Assembly: GCF_018336975.1 (NCBI RefSeq)
Contig: NZ_CP025572.1
Location: 2,134,284 to 2,198,283 of the forward strand
Direction: 5' to 3'
Source of the DNA: Marinomonas sp. CT5
GTDB taxonomy: Bacteria > Pseudomonadota > Gammaproteobacteria > Pseudomonadales > Marinomonadaceae
Length of the DNA stretch: 64,000 nt
Positions within the stretch are counted from its first letter, which is position 1. Each line of letters begins with the position of its first letter. The notes below the pieces were generated by a model, which did not search any database, was not told the origin of the DNA, and saw only the letters and a list, made by a program, of their open reading frames with translations. The position numbers and the translations under genes are program-made. Below, piece by piece: positions 8,478-16,866 of the stretch.

Positions 8478-10451
8478 ATGAAATTAGGTGTGTGTTATTA
8501 CCCTGAGCATTGGCCAAAAAGTCGCTGGCAAGAAGACGCTCAACAGATGCAGAAAATCGGTATTGAATATGTGCGTATTGGCGAATTCAGTTGGAGTACG
8601 ATTGAGCCCACGCCCGGTGAACTGCATTGGGAATGGTTGGATGAATCATTAGATATTCTGCATTCCCATGGTTTAAAAGTGATTTTAGGAACGCCCACGG
8701 CGACACCGCCAAAGTGGTTGGTGGACCGCAATCCTTCTATGTTGGCAAAAGATGAGCAGGGCCGTGTCCGTCATTTTGGTTCTCGCAGGCATTACACTTT
8801 TGCGAGCCTTGAGTATCGTGAAGAATGTCGTCGTATCGTTACTTTGATGGCGGAGCGTTATGGTCAACATCCTGCGGTGGCTTCTTGGCAAACCGATAAT
8901 GAATTTGGTTGTCATGATACGATTTTGAGTTATGCGGAAGCGGATCTGGCGGCTTTTCGGCTATGGCTAGCGGCAAAATACGGTACGGTCGACGCCTTGA
9001 ATAAGGCGTGGGGCAATGTGTTTTGGAGCATGGATTATCGCTCCTTTGATGAAATTGAACTGCCGAATTTAACCGTTACGGAAGCCAACCCTTCCCATCG
9101 TCTCGATTTCCAACGCTGCTGTTCAGATCAAGTGGTGGCTTTTAATAAGTTACAGGTCGATATACTGCGTGAATATTCCGCTGGTCGTGATTTAGTCCAT
9201 AACTACATGGGATTTTTCACCGCGTTTGATCATCATAAAGTGGGTCAAGATCTGGATGTGGCGAGTTGGGATACCTATCCCTTGGGCTTTCTTGATCAAG
9301 AAGCGATCTATACCGAAGAAGAAAAACACCAATATTTGCGGGTGGGGCATCCTGATTTCGGCGCTTTCCATCATGATTTATATCGTGGCTGTGGCAAAGG
9401 GCGTTTATGGATCATGGAACAGCAACCAGGGCCTGTGAATTGGGCGCCGCATAATCCGACACCTGCTGATGGCGCCGTGCGTTTATGGACATGGGAAGCG
9501 TTTTCTCATGGTGCAGAACTGGTTTCTTACTTCCGTTGGCGTCAGGCACCATTTGGCCAAGAGCAAATGCATGCGGGTCTATTGCGCCCCGATGCTCAAG
9601 AAGCGGAAGCGGCTAAAGAAGCCGCGCAGGTTGCTAACGAAGTAAAACAATTGGCGCAATCGCTTGGTTTGGATGCTGAAGAGCTGGTGTCATTACCAAG
9701 TGCCGGAAAAGTGGCATTGATGTTTGATTATGATGCCTGTTGGTCGCTGGATATTCAGCCGCAATCCCGAGCCTATCGTTATCTATTTTGGTCTTATCGT
9801 GTATATGAAGCCTTGCGCGAGCTGGGGTTGTCGGTCGACATCATTCCAAGTGATGCTTCTTTAGATATGTATGAACTCTTGGTGCTGCCTGCTCAAGCTC
9901 ATATTACGTCTGAATTGCAAGAAAAGCTCAACGCTTACGAAGGTGTCTTGTTAGCAGGACCACGAACCGGCAGCAAAACCGATACTTATCAAATCCCTGA
10001 AAATCTTGCTCCTGGCCCATTAGCAAACTTGCTTCCTTTAACGGTTGAGCGGGTAGATGCTTTGCCTGAGCATACTCAGCTGGCTGTTTCTGGAAAATGG
10101 GGGACAGGTAAGTTGAAGCATTGGCATGAACAGATCAAAACAAATTTGCCATGTGTATTAAAAGACGATGCTGGCAACCCCGTGTTAATGGGGGCTGATC
10201 GACATTTTTACCTTGCTTCTTGTTTGGATAATAACTTGTTGAAACTCAGTTTGGCGAAGCTCGCAGAGAAGGCTTCTTTGCCCACTTATTACTTACCAAA
10301 AGGTGTTCGAATTCGTGAACGTGGCAATGTGATCTTTGTTTTTAACTATGCTTCTCAGTCGGTTGTTTTTGAGCCGGAGAATGCCGAGTTATTACTGGGT
10401 AGTAAAACACTAGGAAGTGCTTGCGTAGCGATTTGGAAGAAAAATAAATAA
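8478..10451 (+). CDS. Beta-galactosidase, glycoside hydrolase family 42
   Basis: Releases galactose from beta-galactosides. The 657-residue length and layout fit GH42: catalytic barrel, trimerisation domain, C-terminal beta domain. The acid/base is in QTDNEFGCHDT (Glu about 142) and the nucleophile in WIMEQQPGPVNW (Glu about 314). The start MKLGVCYYPEHWP is typical of the family. No signal peptide is visible, so it is probably cytoplasmic. It lies two bases after the lactonase gene. Having both alpha- and beta-galactosidases in one operon suggests use of mixed galactosides, perhaps algal galactolipid glycerosides or oligosaccharides, which is inferred. Confidence 0.95.
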   Translation: MKLGVCYYPEHWPKSRWQEDAQQMQKIGIEYVRIGEFSWSTIEPTPGELHWEWLDESLDILHSHGLKVILGTPTATPPKWLVDRNPSMLAKDEQGRVRHFGSRRHYTFASLEYREECRRIVTLMAERYGQHPAVASWQTDNEFGCHDTILSYAEADLAAFRLWLAAKYGTVDALNKAWGNVFWSMDYRSFDEIELPNLTVTEANPSHRLDFQRCCSDQVVAFNKLQVDILREYSAGRDLVHNYMGFFTAFDHHKVGQDLDVASWDTYPLGFLDQEAIYTEEEKHQYLRVGHPDFGAFHHDLYRGCGKGRLWIMEQQPGPVNWAPHNPTPADGAVRLWTWEAFSHGAELVSYFRWRQAPFGQEQMHAGLLRPDAQEAEAAKEAAQVANEVKQLAQSLGLDAEELVSLPSAGKVALMFDYDACWSLDIQPQSRAYRYLFWSYRVYEALRELGLSVDIIPSDASLDMYELLVLPAQAHITSELQEKLNAYEGVLLAGPRTGSKTDTYQIPENLAPGPLANLLPLTVERVDALPEHTQLAVSGKWGTGKLKHWHEQIKTNLPCVLKDDAGNPVLMGADRHFYLASCLDNNLLKLSLAKLAEKASLPTYYLPKGVRIRERGNVIFVFNYASQSVVFEPENAELLLGSKTLGSACVAIWKKNK

Positions 10452-10468
10452 TAGCAAAAATATAAAGT

Positions 10469-10528
10469 GGAACTTGGTTTCGTTTGTTGATTTTTTGATC
10501 TTTTTGATTAATACTGAAACTCGGTTCC
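10469..10528. promoter_or_regulatory. Paired operator-like sites before the sugar-binding protein gene
   Basis: Two copies of one imperfect palindrome lie in opposite orientation, 47 bp apart: GGAACTTGGTTTC at 10469-10481 and GAAACTCGGTTCC at 10516-10528. Each reads GGAAC-N3-GTTTC on one strand, the layout seen for IclR-family (KdgR-like) regulators. A weak promoter fits between them: TTGATT at 10487-10492, 17 bp, AATACT at 10510-10515. The second site would then cover the transcription start. The regulator family is a guess from the site shape; no regulator gene is in this operon. Confidence 0.5.
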
Positions 10529-10560
10529 AATTAATAAAAAGAAAAAGAGGGCTTAGATTA

Positions 10561-11787
10561 ATGAAAAAAATACAATCCTTATTGGTAGGAGCAATGGCGC
10601 TAGGCGCTGTTTCTATCGCTAATGCTGGCACCTTGGTGATCAACTCAGATCAGGCTGACCCAGCACCTAAAAAAGCGTTTGCTGAAATCGTACAGAAGTT
10701 TGAAAGTGAAAACCCAGATGTAACTGTTAAGTATAATTTGTACGACAAAGAAGGGTATAAAACCGCGATTCGTAATTGGTTATCAACAACACCACCTGAT
10801 ATCGTTTTTTGGTACGCGGGTAATCGCATGAAAACATTTGTTGATCGCGGCTTATTTGAAGACGTGAGCGACATTTGGAAAAAGCAAAACCTCAAAACGA
10901 ATATGCCATCAGCCACGGCTGCTATGACGGTAAAAGGTAAACAATGGGGTGTTCCTTATACTTACTATCAGTGGGGCGTTTACTACCGCAAAGATATCTT
11001 TGATAAGTTAGGTTTGTCTGAGCCAAAAACTTGGGATGAGTTTTTAGCGGTAAACGCAAAGCTAAAAGCTAATGATATTACACCGATTACTATTGGTACT
11101 AAGTACCTTTGGACCGCAGCGGGATGGTTTGATTATCTAAACATGCGTACTAACGGCCTGGATTTTCACATTGATTTGATGGATGGCAAAATTCCTTATA
11201 CTGATCCGCGTGTTCGTAAGACCTTTGAACATTGGAAAGAGCTGGTGGATAAAGGTTACTTCTTAAAAAATCATGCTTCTTATTCTTGGCAAGAAGCACA
11301 GCCATTCATGTATAACGGTAAGGCGGCCATGTACCTAATTGGTAACTTTATTGTGCCAAACTTCCCGAAAGAGCTTGATGGAAAAATGGGCTTTTTCCAA
11401 TTTCCACAAATAAACAGCAAAGTGGGTATGGCGGAGGACGCACCAATGGATACAGTGCATATTCCTTCTAAAGCTTCCAATAAAAAAGATGCGCGTAAGT
11501 TCTTAGAATTTATGGCGCGTCCAGATAATCAAACTCTTGTGAACGCTGCATTGTTGCAAATTCCACCTCATAAGAAAGCCAGTGCGCCAGATGACTATTT
11601 CTTAAACAAAGGTGTGGAAATGCTAAATAATGCCTCGGGTACGGCGCAATTCTATGATCGTGATACGGATCCAAGCATGGCTCAAGAAGGTATGAAAGGT
11701 TTCCAAGAGTTTATGGTAAAACCAGAACGCTTAGATGCCATCCTAAAACGTTTGGAAGGTGTGAGAAAACGCGTTTTCAAAAAGTAA
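10561..11787 (+). CDS. Sugar ABC transporter substrate-binding protein (family 1)
   Basis: Periplasmic binding protein for a carbohydrate importer, 408 residues. The first 22 residues form a signal peptide ending SIANA before GTLVIN. The body is a typical MalE/UgpB-like fold with WGVPYTYYQWGVYYRKDIF and an ETWDEF-like hinge (PKTWDEFLAVN). I chose the ATG at 10561 because GAGG lies at 10547-10550 and the signal peptide begins there; an in-frame upstream ATG at 10474 would add 29 residues and overlap the operator sites. The gene is last in the operon rather than first, about 10 kb after the permeases, with its own regulatory gap. Higher expression than the permeases is expected but not shown. 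Confidence 0.94.
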   Translation: MKKIQSLLVGAMALGAVSIANAGTLVINSDQADPAPKKAFAEIVQKFESENPDVTVKYNLYDKEGYKTAIRNWLSTTPPDIVFWYAGNRMKTFVDRGLFEDVSDIWKKQNLKTNMPSATAAMTVKGKQWGVPYTYYQWGVYYRKDIFDKLGLSEPKTWDEFLAVNAKLKANDITPITIGTKYLWTAAGWFDYLNMRTNGLDFHIDLMDGKIPYTDPRVRKTFEHWKELVDKGYFLKNHASYSWQEAQPFMYNGKAAMYLIGNFIVPNFPKELDGKMGFFQFPQINSKVGMAEDAPMDTVHIPSKASNKKDARKFLEFMARPDNQTLVNAALLQIPPHKKASAPDDYFLNKGVEMLNNASGTAQFYDRDTDPSMAQEGMKGFQEFMVKPERLDAILKRLEGVRKRVFKK

Positions 11788-11840
11788 TGTGAGTTTCTGC
11801 TGATATTTAATGCTTGAAAGATGGTCAAATACCGCTTTCG

Positions 11841-11875
11841 AAAACCAGTCCAATTTTTTTGGACTGGTTTTTTTT
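11841..11875 (+). terminator. Rho-independent terminator after the galactoside operon
   Basis: An 11-bp stem (AAAACCAGTCC at 11841-11851 with GGACTGGTTTT at 11861-11871) closes a 9-base loop and runs straight into a T tract to 11875. It ends the galactoside operon and separates it from the next importer. Confidence 0.92.
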
Positions 11876-11954
11876 GGTCTATATATCAATAAGGTACGTT
11901 ATAAATCTCAATTTATTGTACAAAAAATACACGGAGATGAAAATTGTTCTCAAA

Positions 11955-11991
11955 TGATTGTTAGAATCAATTAATATGTTATATCATAACT
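11955..11991 (+). promoter_or_regulatory. Candidate Zur box overlapping a sigma-70-like promoter
   Basis: TGTTATATCATAACT at 11977-11991 matches the gammaproteobacterial Zur core TGTTATAWTATAACA at 13 of 15 positions, with a palindrome GTTAT-N3-ATAAC. A promoter TTGTTA (11959-11964), 17 bp, TATCAT (11982-11987) puts the box over the -10, where a repressor would block transcription. A weaker Fur-like match (10 of 14 to TGATAATNATTATCA) lies at 11955-11969. The consensus comes from memory of published Zur regulons. Confidence 0.6.
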
Positions 11992-12017
11992 TTTTTGTTG
12001 TTATGGATAATATGAAT

Positions 12018-13574
12018 ATGAGAATAGTACCTTTTTTTAAGCGAATGCTTTTTTTCGCCTTGGTGTTGAGTGGGGCATTGGCTTTGACTGCCTGTTCGGG
12101 CCCGACGTCATCAAATACCGTTTCAATCAGTGGGCCATTTGAATTTACCAGTTTAGCACCGTCCAAAAATGGCTTTGTTTTTAGCCGAATGCAGATATTA
12201 GAGACCCTGTTAGATGTCGATGATGATGGTGTACTTGTTCCGGCTTTGGCTGAAGATTGGCATATTAGTGAGGATGCGAAAGTTTGGACGTTTAATTTAC
12301 GTGACAAGGTGCATTTTCACGATGGCGCTTTGATGGATGCAGATGCGGTTGTAAACAGCCTGATGATTGCTAAATCTAAGCACGGAGCATTACGTAAAGC
12401 ACCAATCGAAAAAATCTTTGCTAAAGACGATCACACTGTCATTGTTACTTTGACTCGTCCATTTACGCCATTGGGTGCCGTTTTAGCGAATTACGCGAAT
12501 GGTATTTTATCGCCAGCGGCTTATGACGATAAAGGAGAAGTGACTGAGCTGTCAGCCACAGGGCCTTATAAGGTATTCCAATTTGCACCACCACATAAAT
12601 TAGTGGTTGAGCGATTTGATGATTACTGGGGCAAGAAAGCCAGTATCCAGTATGCCAGCTATTTAACCGGTCATCGTGCAGAAAGCCGAGTGTTGCAAGC
12701 GAAAAGTGGTCAAGTCGATATTGTATTTGGCTTGGACCCAGCCAGTTTACCGTCCCTTGAAAAAGTGGATGTTCTCACTGTGCATTCCAACCCAATTCCT
12801 AGAACCATTGTTTTGAAGTTAAACAGCGGTCATCGTTTTTTAGACGATGTGCGAGCACGTAAAGCACTGAGTTTAGCCATTGATAGAAAAGGCATTGCTA
12901 AAGGTGTTTTGCATATTCCTGGCTCTGAAGCCGAGCAAATTTTACCAGCGTCGATGACGAACTGGTATTTAGATAACGTTACTGATGAAACGGAAGCCAC
13001 AGCGGGAACACCTGAGTCACTACTGACTGAATTGGGTTGGAAGAAAAACGCACAAGGCAAGTTAGAAAAAGATGGCGAGTTGTTTGAGTTAACACTGATT
13101 ACTTATGCGGATCGACCTGAGCTGACAACGGTTGCCACCGCAATTCAAGCACAGTGGAACAAGATTGGTGTTAAGACCAACGTAGAAGTGACCAATTCCA
13201 GTGCGATTCCTATGGGGCATCAGGATGGATCATTGGAAGCCGCTTTGATGGCGAGAAACTATGGTTTTATTGCTGATCCGCTGGGTGTGATGTTGTCCGA
13301 CTACGGCTCTGATGGCGGTGGTGATTGGGGCGCAATGAATTGGAACAATAAAGAATTAAGCGCTGATTTATTAGCCCTAGAGCAAACCTCTGATCCAGTA
13401 AAGTACAAAGAACTTGCTCAGCGTAGTGCTCAAATAATTTATAACGAGCGTCCTGTCATTCCTGTGTCATCTTATGTGCAGCAAACGGCCGTAAATAAGC
13501 GAATTAAAGGTTTCCGCTTTGACCCATTTGAACGCAGTTATTTCTTGAATGAAATGGAGTTCGTAAATCCATGA
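12018..13574 (+). CDS. ABC transporter substrate-binding lipoprotein (Opp/Nik/Dpp family)
   Basis: Extracytoplasmic binding protein of the peptide/nickel class (SBP family 5), about 518 residues. The N-terminus MRIVPFFKRMLFF leads to a lipobox ALTAC, so it should be lipid-anchored at Cys 26. The body has family features such as LAEDWHISEDAKVWTFNLR and VHFHDGALMDADAVVNS. Substrate is not readable from sequence; a Zur-like box upstream points to zinc or a zinc-binding metallophore. Start choice is uncertain: ATGs at 12003, 12012 and 12018 are all possible, and I prefer 12018 (GGATAA seven bases upstream). The TTG at 11958 and ATG at 11976 would lie within the promoter. Its stop overlaps the first permease start (ATGA). 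Confidence 0.88.
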   Translation: MRIVPFFKRMLFFALVLSGALALTACSGPTSSNTVSISGPFEFTSLAPSKNGFVFSRMQILETLLDVDDDGVLVPALAEDWHISEDAKVWTFNLRDKVHFHDGALMDADAVVNSLMIAKSKHGALRKAPIEKIFAKDDHTVIVTLTRPFTPLGAVLANYANGILSPAAYDDKGEVTELSATGPYKVFQFAPPHKLVVERFDDYWGKKASIQYASYLTGHRAESRVLQAKSGQVDIVFGLDPASLPSLEKVDVLTVHSNPIPRTIVLKLNSGHRFLDDVRARKALSLAIDRKGIAKGVLHIPGSEAEQILPASMTNWYLDNVTDETEATAGTPESLLTELGWKKNAQGKLEKDGELFELTLITYADRPELTTVATAIQAQWNKIGVKTNVEVTNSSAIPMGHQDGSLEAALMARNYGFIADPLGVMLSDYGSDGGGDWGAMNWNNKELSADLLALEQTSDPVKYKELAQRSAQIIYNERPVIPVSSYVQQTAVNKRIKGFRFDPFERSYFLNEMEFVNP

Positions 13575-14506
13575 AGGTAATGCTTTTTAAAAGATTGCTG
13601 CAGTTGATTACGGTGATCTGGGGCGTTGGAACGCTGACCTTTATTTTGATGCGATCCTTGCCGGGCGACATGGCTTATCGAATCGCGGCCAGTCGGTATG
13701 GTCAAGATAATGTGGATTCTCAGGCGGCCGCTCTTGTCCGTGAAGAGCTGAAATTGGACCAAAGTGCATTGACAGCATACTGGCATTGGTTAACGGATCT
13801 TATGCAGTTGAAGCTAGGCGACTCTTTAGTGAGTGGTCTGCCTGTTATGGACTCGATTCAGCACATGCTAGGGCATTCCTTGCTGCTAGCTTTTGCGGGA
13901 TTGTTTGTGTCTATTTTGATTTCAGTACCATTAGGTTTATTGAGTGCGTGGCGAGGTAACCCTTTAGATTCTGTCTTGATGGGGTTGTCTAGCATGATTC
14001 GAGCAATGCCTGTTTTCGTGTTGGGTGTGTTGTTTGTTTTGCTGTTTGCATTGCATTTAAACTGGTTTCCTGTCGCTGGGTTTGGTTCGCCTGCGTATTT
14101 GGTGTTGCCCGCAATTACGTTGGCATTGAGTTTGGCGGCGATCTCTAATCGAGTCGTAAGAGATTCCGCTAAGACAACGTTTCAATCGGCGTTTTATCAG
14201 TTTTCACAGGTGAAAGGGTTGTCGTTGTGGCAAACCTTTCGTCGTCATGGTGCGCGCAATATTGCCTTGCCAGTGGTGGCGTTTTTTGGCATCCAGCTGG
14301 TGAGTATGATTGAAGGGATTGTGATGATTGAGTCGCTATTTTCTTGGCCTGGAATTGGCCATGGTTTAGCGCATGCGATTTTTGCTCGTGATATTCCGGT
14401 GATTCAAGGCTCTGCTTTGATGATGGGAATATTGTTTGTTTTGCTCAATACCTTGGTGGATATCATCTGCCTATGGATTGATCCAAGAGGAGTGAAAAAT
14501 CAATGA
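13571..14506 (+). CDS. ABC transporter permease (DppB/NikB type)
   Basis: First inner-membrane permease of the Opp/Nik-type importer, 311 residues. The start KRLLQLITVIWGVGTLTFIL is a first membrane helix as in DppB/NikB, followed by a periplasmic segment with RSLPGDMA. The cytoplasmic loop VKGLSLWQTFRRHGARN is the ATPase-docking region. It overlaps the binding-protein stop by four bases (ATGA at 13571-13574), and its own stop overlaps the next permease in the same way. Confidence 0.93.
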   Translation: MKVMLFKRLLQLITVIWGVGTLTFILMRSLPGDMAYRIAASRYGQDNVDSQAAALVREELKLDQSALTAYWHWLTDLMQLKLGDSLVSGLPVMDSIQHMLGHSLLLAFAGLFVSILISVPLGLLSAWRGNPLDSVLMGLSSMIRAMPVFVLGVLFVLLFALHLNWFPVAGFGSPAYLVLPAITLALSLAAISNRVVRDSAKTTFQSAFYQFSQVKGLSLWQTFRRHGARNIALPVVAFFGIQLVSMIEGIVMIESLFSWPGIGHGLAHAIFARDIPVIQGSALMMGILFVLLNTLVDIICLWIDPRGVKNQ

Positions 14507-15285
14507 AAATGAGATCTTCACAATGGCTTGGTTTCGGTATTTTACTGAGTCTTTTGGCGTTTTCTGTCTTGGGTGTTTCTTTGTCACCGTACAGTATGTC
14601 AGAACAAAACTTAAATGCGATTATGGAGGCGCCGTCGGCGGCTCATTGGCTTGGTACAGACCAGTATGGTCGTAGCATGTTGACACGTATGGCTCATGCC
14701 GTCGGCTTGTCTTTTGCGCTCAGTGTGATGTGTATGCTGACCTCATCCATAGTAGGGACGGCATTCGGAGTTTGGGCCGCTTGGGGTGGTAAAAAAGTCG
14801 ATTCTGTCTTGGGTGTGGTGGTGAATATTTTACTCGCTCTACCTGGCTTGGTTGTTGTCTTGCTATTTGCTGCCATTGTTCCCGGGTCTTTCTTGATGTT
14901 GTACTTGGCGATTTCGTTGGTGCAATGGGTGGAATATTTCCGTGTTGTGCGTGCCATAACACAAGGGGTTATTCAGAGCCCAGCTAGACAATCATCAGCG
15001 ATGATGGGCTTTGGTCGTTGGTATCAGTTTAAACGTCACATCTGGCCTGCAATATCACCTTCCGTTTTTACCTTGGCTGCTTTTGGCGGTGCAAGCGCCA
15101 TCTTAACCATGGCGTCATTAGGTTTTGTTTATGTTGGCATACAGCCGCCATTGGCTGAGTTGGGTTTGATGACGGTTGAGTTATTCCCGTATTACAGTGA
15201 TGCGCCTTGGCTATTAGCACAACCTTTAGTGGTGATTGCTTTGATGGTGTTTGCATTTCATTTATTGGCGGGGAAACGAGCATGA
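14503..15285 (+). CDS. ABC transporter permease (DppC/NikC type)
   Basis: Second permease, 260 residues, slightly short for DppC-like proteins. It has the family motif HWLGTDQYGRSMLTRM near residues 47-62, followed by the membrane domain. The loop SSAMMGFGRWYQFKRHIWP corresponds to the ATPase contact. The start is in an ATGA overlap with the previous gene, and the stop overlaps the ATPase start. Confidence 0.92.
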   Translation: MKMRSSQWLGFGILLSLLAFSVLGVSLSPYSMSEQNLNAIMEAPSAAHWLGTDQYGRSMLTRMAHAVGLSFALSVMCMLTSSIVGTAFGVWAAWGGKKVDSVLGVVVNILLALPGLVVVLLFAAIVPGSFLMLYLAISLVQWVEYFRVVRAITQGVIQSPARQSSAMMGFGRWYQFKRHIWPAISPSVFTLAAFGGASAILTMASLGFVYVGIQPPLAELGLMTVELFPYYSDAPWLLAQPLVVIALMVFAFHLLAGKRA

Positions 15286-16670
15286 GTGTGTTGCTGAAAT
15301 TAACCAATGTGGCCGTATACGCAGATAAAACCTGTTTGCTTGAACCCATGTCTTTAACGTTACATCAAGGCGAGCCATTAACGATTCTTGGTCAAACTGG
15401 ATCAGGTAAAAGCTTGTTAGCACAAGCCATTATGGGCTTGTTACCAGAAAATTTAACGGTTTCTGGTGACGTGGAAGTTTTCGGTCGTACGATGACAATC
15501 GACGAACGTAAAGCTTTGTGGGGGCGGGATTTGGTTATGCTGCCCCAGGAGCCTTGGAACTCGCTTGACCCTCTAATGAAAGGCGTCGATCAAGTAAAAG
15601 AGGTGTATAACTTCGTTAGGGAAAAAACGGACGAAGAGTCACTTTCACTGGCTGAAAATGACTTACAGCATGTTGGCTTAGCGGATAATGGCCATAAACG
15701 ACCTGGTGAATTGTCAGGAGGCATGGCGCAGCGTCTTGCTATTGCCGCAGCAACGGCAGGCGGTGCGCATGTGATTTTGGCCGATGAGCCAACCAAAGGT
15801 CTGGATGTATCACGTCGTGATGGCATTGTGAGTTTGTTGCAAACTCGCTCAACCTTAGGAAGTTTATTGACCATCACGCATGATGTGGCGGTAGCTCGAC
15901 AGCTGGGTGGCCTGCTTTTGGTAATGAAAGAAGGTCGTTTGGTGGAGCAGGGTGAAGCGAGTCAGGTGCTGGATTATCCAAAAGATGATTACACGCGAGA
16001 ATTGATTGCTGCTGAGCCTAGTGCTTGGACAGATATGGCTCCATCGGTACGCAAAGACAGCGCTGAAAACATCTTAGTAGCGGATAAACTCAGTCTTAAA
16101 CGTGGCGGTCGCACTTTATTTGATGGCCTATCTTTTTCTATCAAAAAAGGGGAAGTGGTCGGCGTTGTTGGTGATAGTGGCTGTGGTAAGTCATCACTTG
16201 GTGATGCTTTACTTCACTTTTTGCCTATAGCGTCGGGAAGCATTACTCGTTTGGATAAAGCGGCTAAACCGCATCAATGGCAGAAACTGTATCAAGATCC
16301 GCCATCTGCTTTTTCGGCTAGTGTCACCCTCGGCAAGTTATTGGATGATTTGGTTAAATTGCATGGTATTGATAGAGCACGTATCGTGCCTTTGATGGAT
16401 CGTTTGTCTTTGCCAAACGTCATTCTAGAACGTAATTGTTTGGGCGTGTCAGGTGGTGAGTTGCAGCGCTTTGCTATTTTACGAGCCTTGCTATTGGATC
16501 CAGTGTTTTTGTTTGCCGATGAGCCGACTTCACGACTTGATCCGATCACAGCAAAAGAAGTGACGGCTTTGTTAGTGGAATTGGCCAGTGAAGCCAATTG
16601 CGCTGTTTTGTTGGTGAGTCATGATCCGGCCTTAGTCGAAAAAACTTGTCATCAGGTTATTAGCCTTTAA
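15282..16670 (+). CDS. Fused double ABC ATPase of the Opp/Nik-type importer
   Basis: Energy-coupling subunit with two ATP-binding domains in one 462-residue chain, replacing the separate DppD and DppF proteins. The first domain has Walker A GQTGSGKS, signature LSGGMAQR and Walker B VILADEPTKGLD. The second has Walker A GDSGCGKS, signature VSGGELQR and Walker B LFADEPTSRLD. Both domains look intact. I chose the ATG at 15282, which overlaps the permease stop (ATGA); an in-frame ATG at 15207 lies deep inside the permease gene. Each half is compact, about 230 residues, without the usual C-terminal oligopeptide-binding extension of DppD/DppF. Confidence 0.93.
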   Translation: MSVLLKLTNVAVYADKTCLLEPMSLTLHQGEPLTILGQTGSGKSLLAQAIMGLLPENLTVSGDVEVFGRTMTIDERKALWGRDLVMLPQEPWNSLDPLMKGVDQVKEVYNFVREKTDEESLSLAENDLQHVGLADNGHKRPGELSGGMAQRLAIAAATAGGAHVILADEPTKGLDVSRRDGIVSLLQTRSTLGSLLTITHDVAVARQLGGLLLVMKEGRLVEQGEASQVLDYPKDDYTRELIAAEPSAWTDMAPSVRKDSAENILVADKLSLKRGGRTLFDGLSFSIKKGEVVGVVGDSGCGKSSLGDALLHFLPIASGSITRLDKAAKPHQWQKLYQDPPSAFSASVTLGKLLDDLVKLHGIDRARIVPLMDRLSLPNVILERNCLGVSGGELQRFAILRALLLDPVFLFADEPTSRLDPITAKEVTALLVELASEANCAVLLVSHDPALVEKTCHQVISL

Positions 16671-16683
16671 ATAAAGCAGATAG

Positions 16684-16741
16684 CTTGTTACGGCATTGAG
16701 TTGATTTTATTTTGATGAGTTAACTCAATGTTCGTAACAAG
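16684..16741. repeat. Long imperfect inverted repeat after the ABC operon
   Basis: Arms at 16684-16702 and 16722-16741 pair as CTTGTTACG plus CATTGAGTT, interrupted by one unpaired G on the left and two T on the right, around a 19-base loop. No T tract follows, so it is not a standard terminator; it could stabilise the 3' end of the mRNA or be a small mobile-type repeat. Confidence 0.75.
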
Positions 16742-16866
16742 GTGTTTGTCTTAAGCACCTAGTGATTTAAAGATGTAAATCCATCTATCTTCTCTCGCTT
16801 TCGGTTTCACTTTGATTTTTTCTATGGTCTAATTTTTCTAATCTAACGCCTATCAAGGAAATTTTC

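Noticed and set aside
11955..11969. Fur box
   Set aside because: Only 10 of 14 positions match, much weaker than the Zur match beside it; kept only as a remark.
11958..12017. Longer N-terminus for the binding lipoprotein from TTG 11958 or ATG 11976
   Set aside because: These starts lie inside the promoter and Zur-like box and would put about 40 residues before the lipobox signal.
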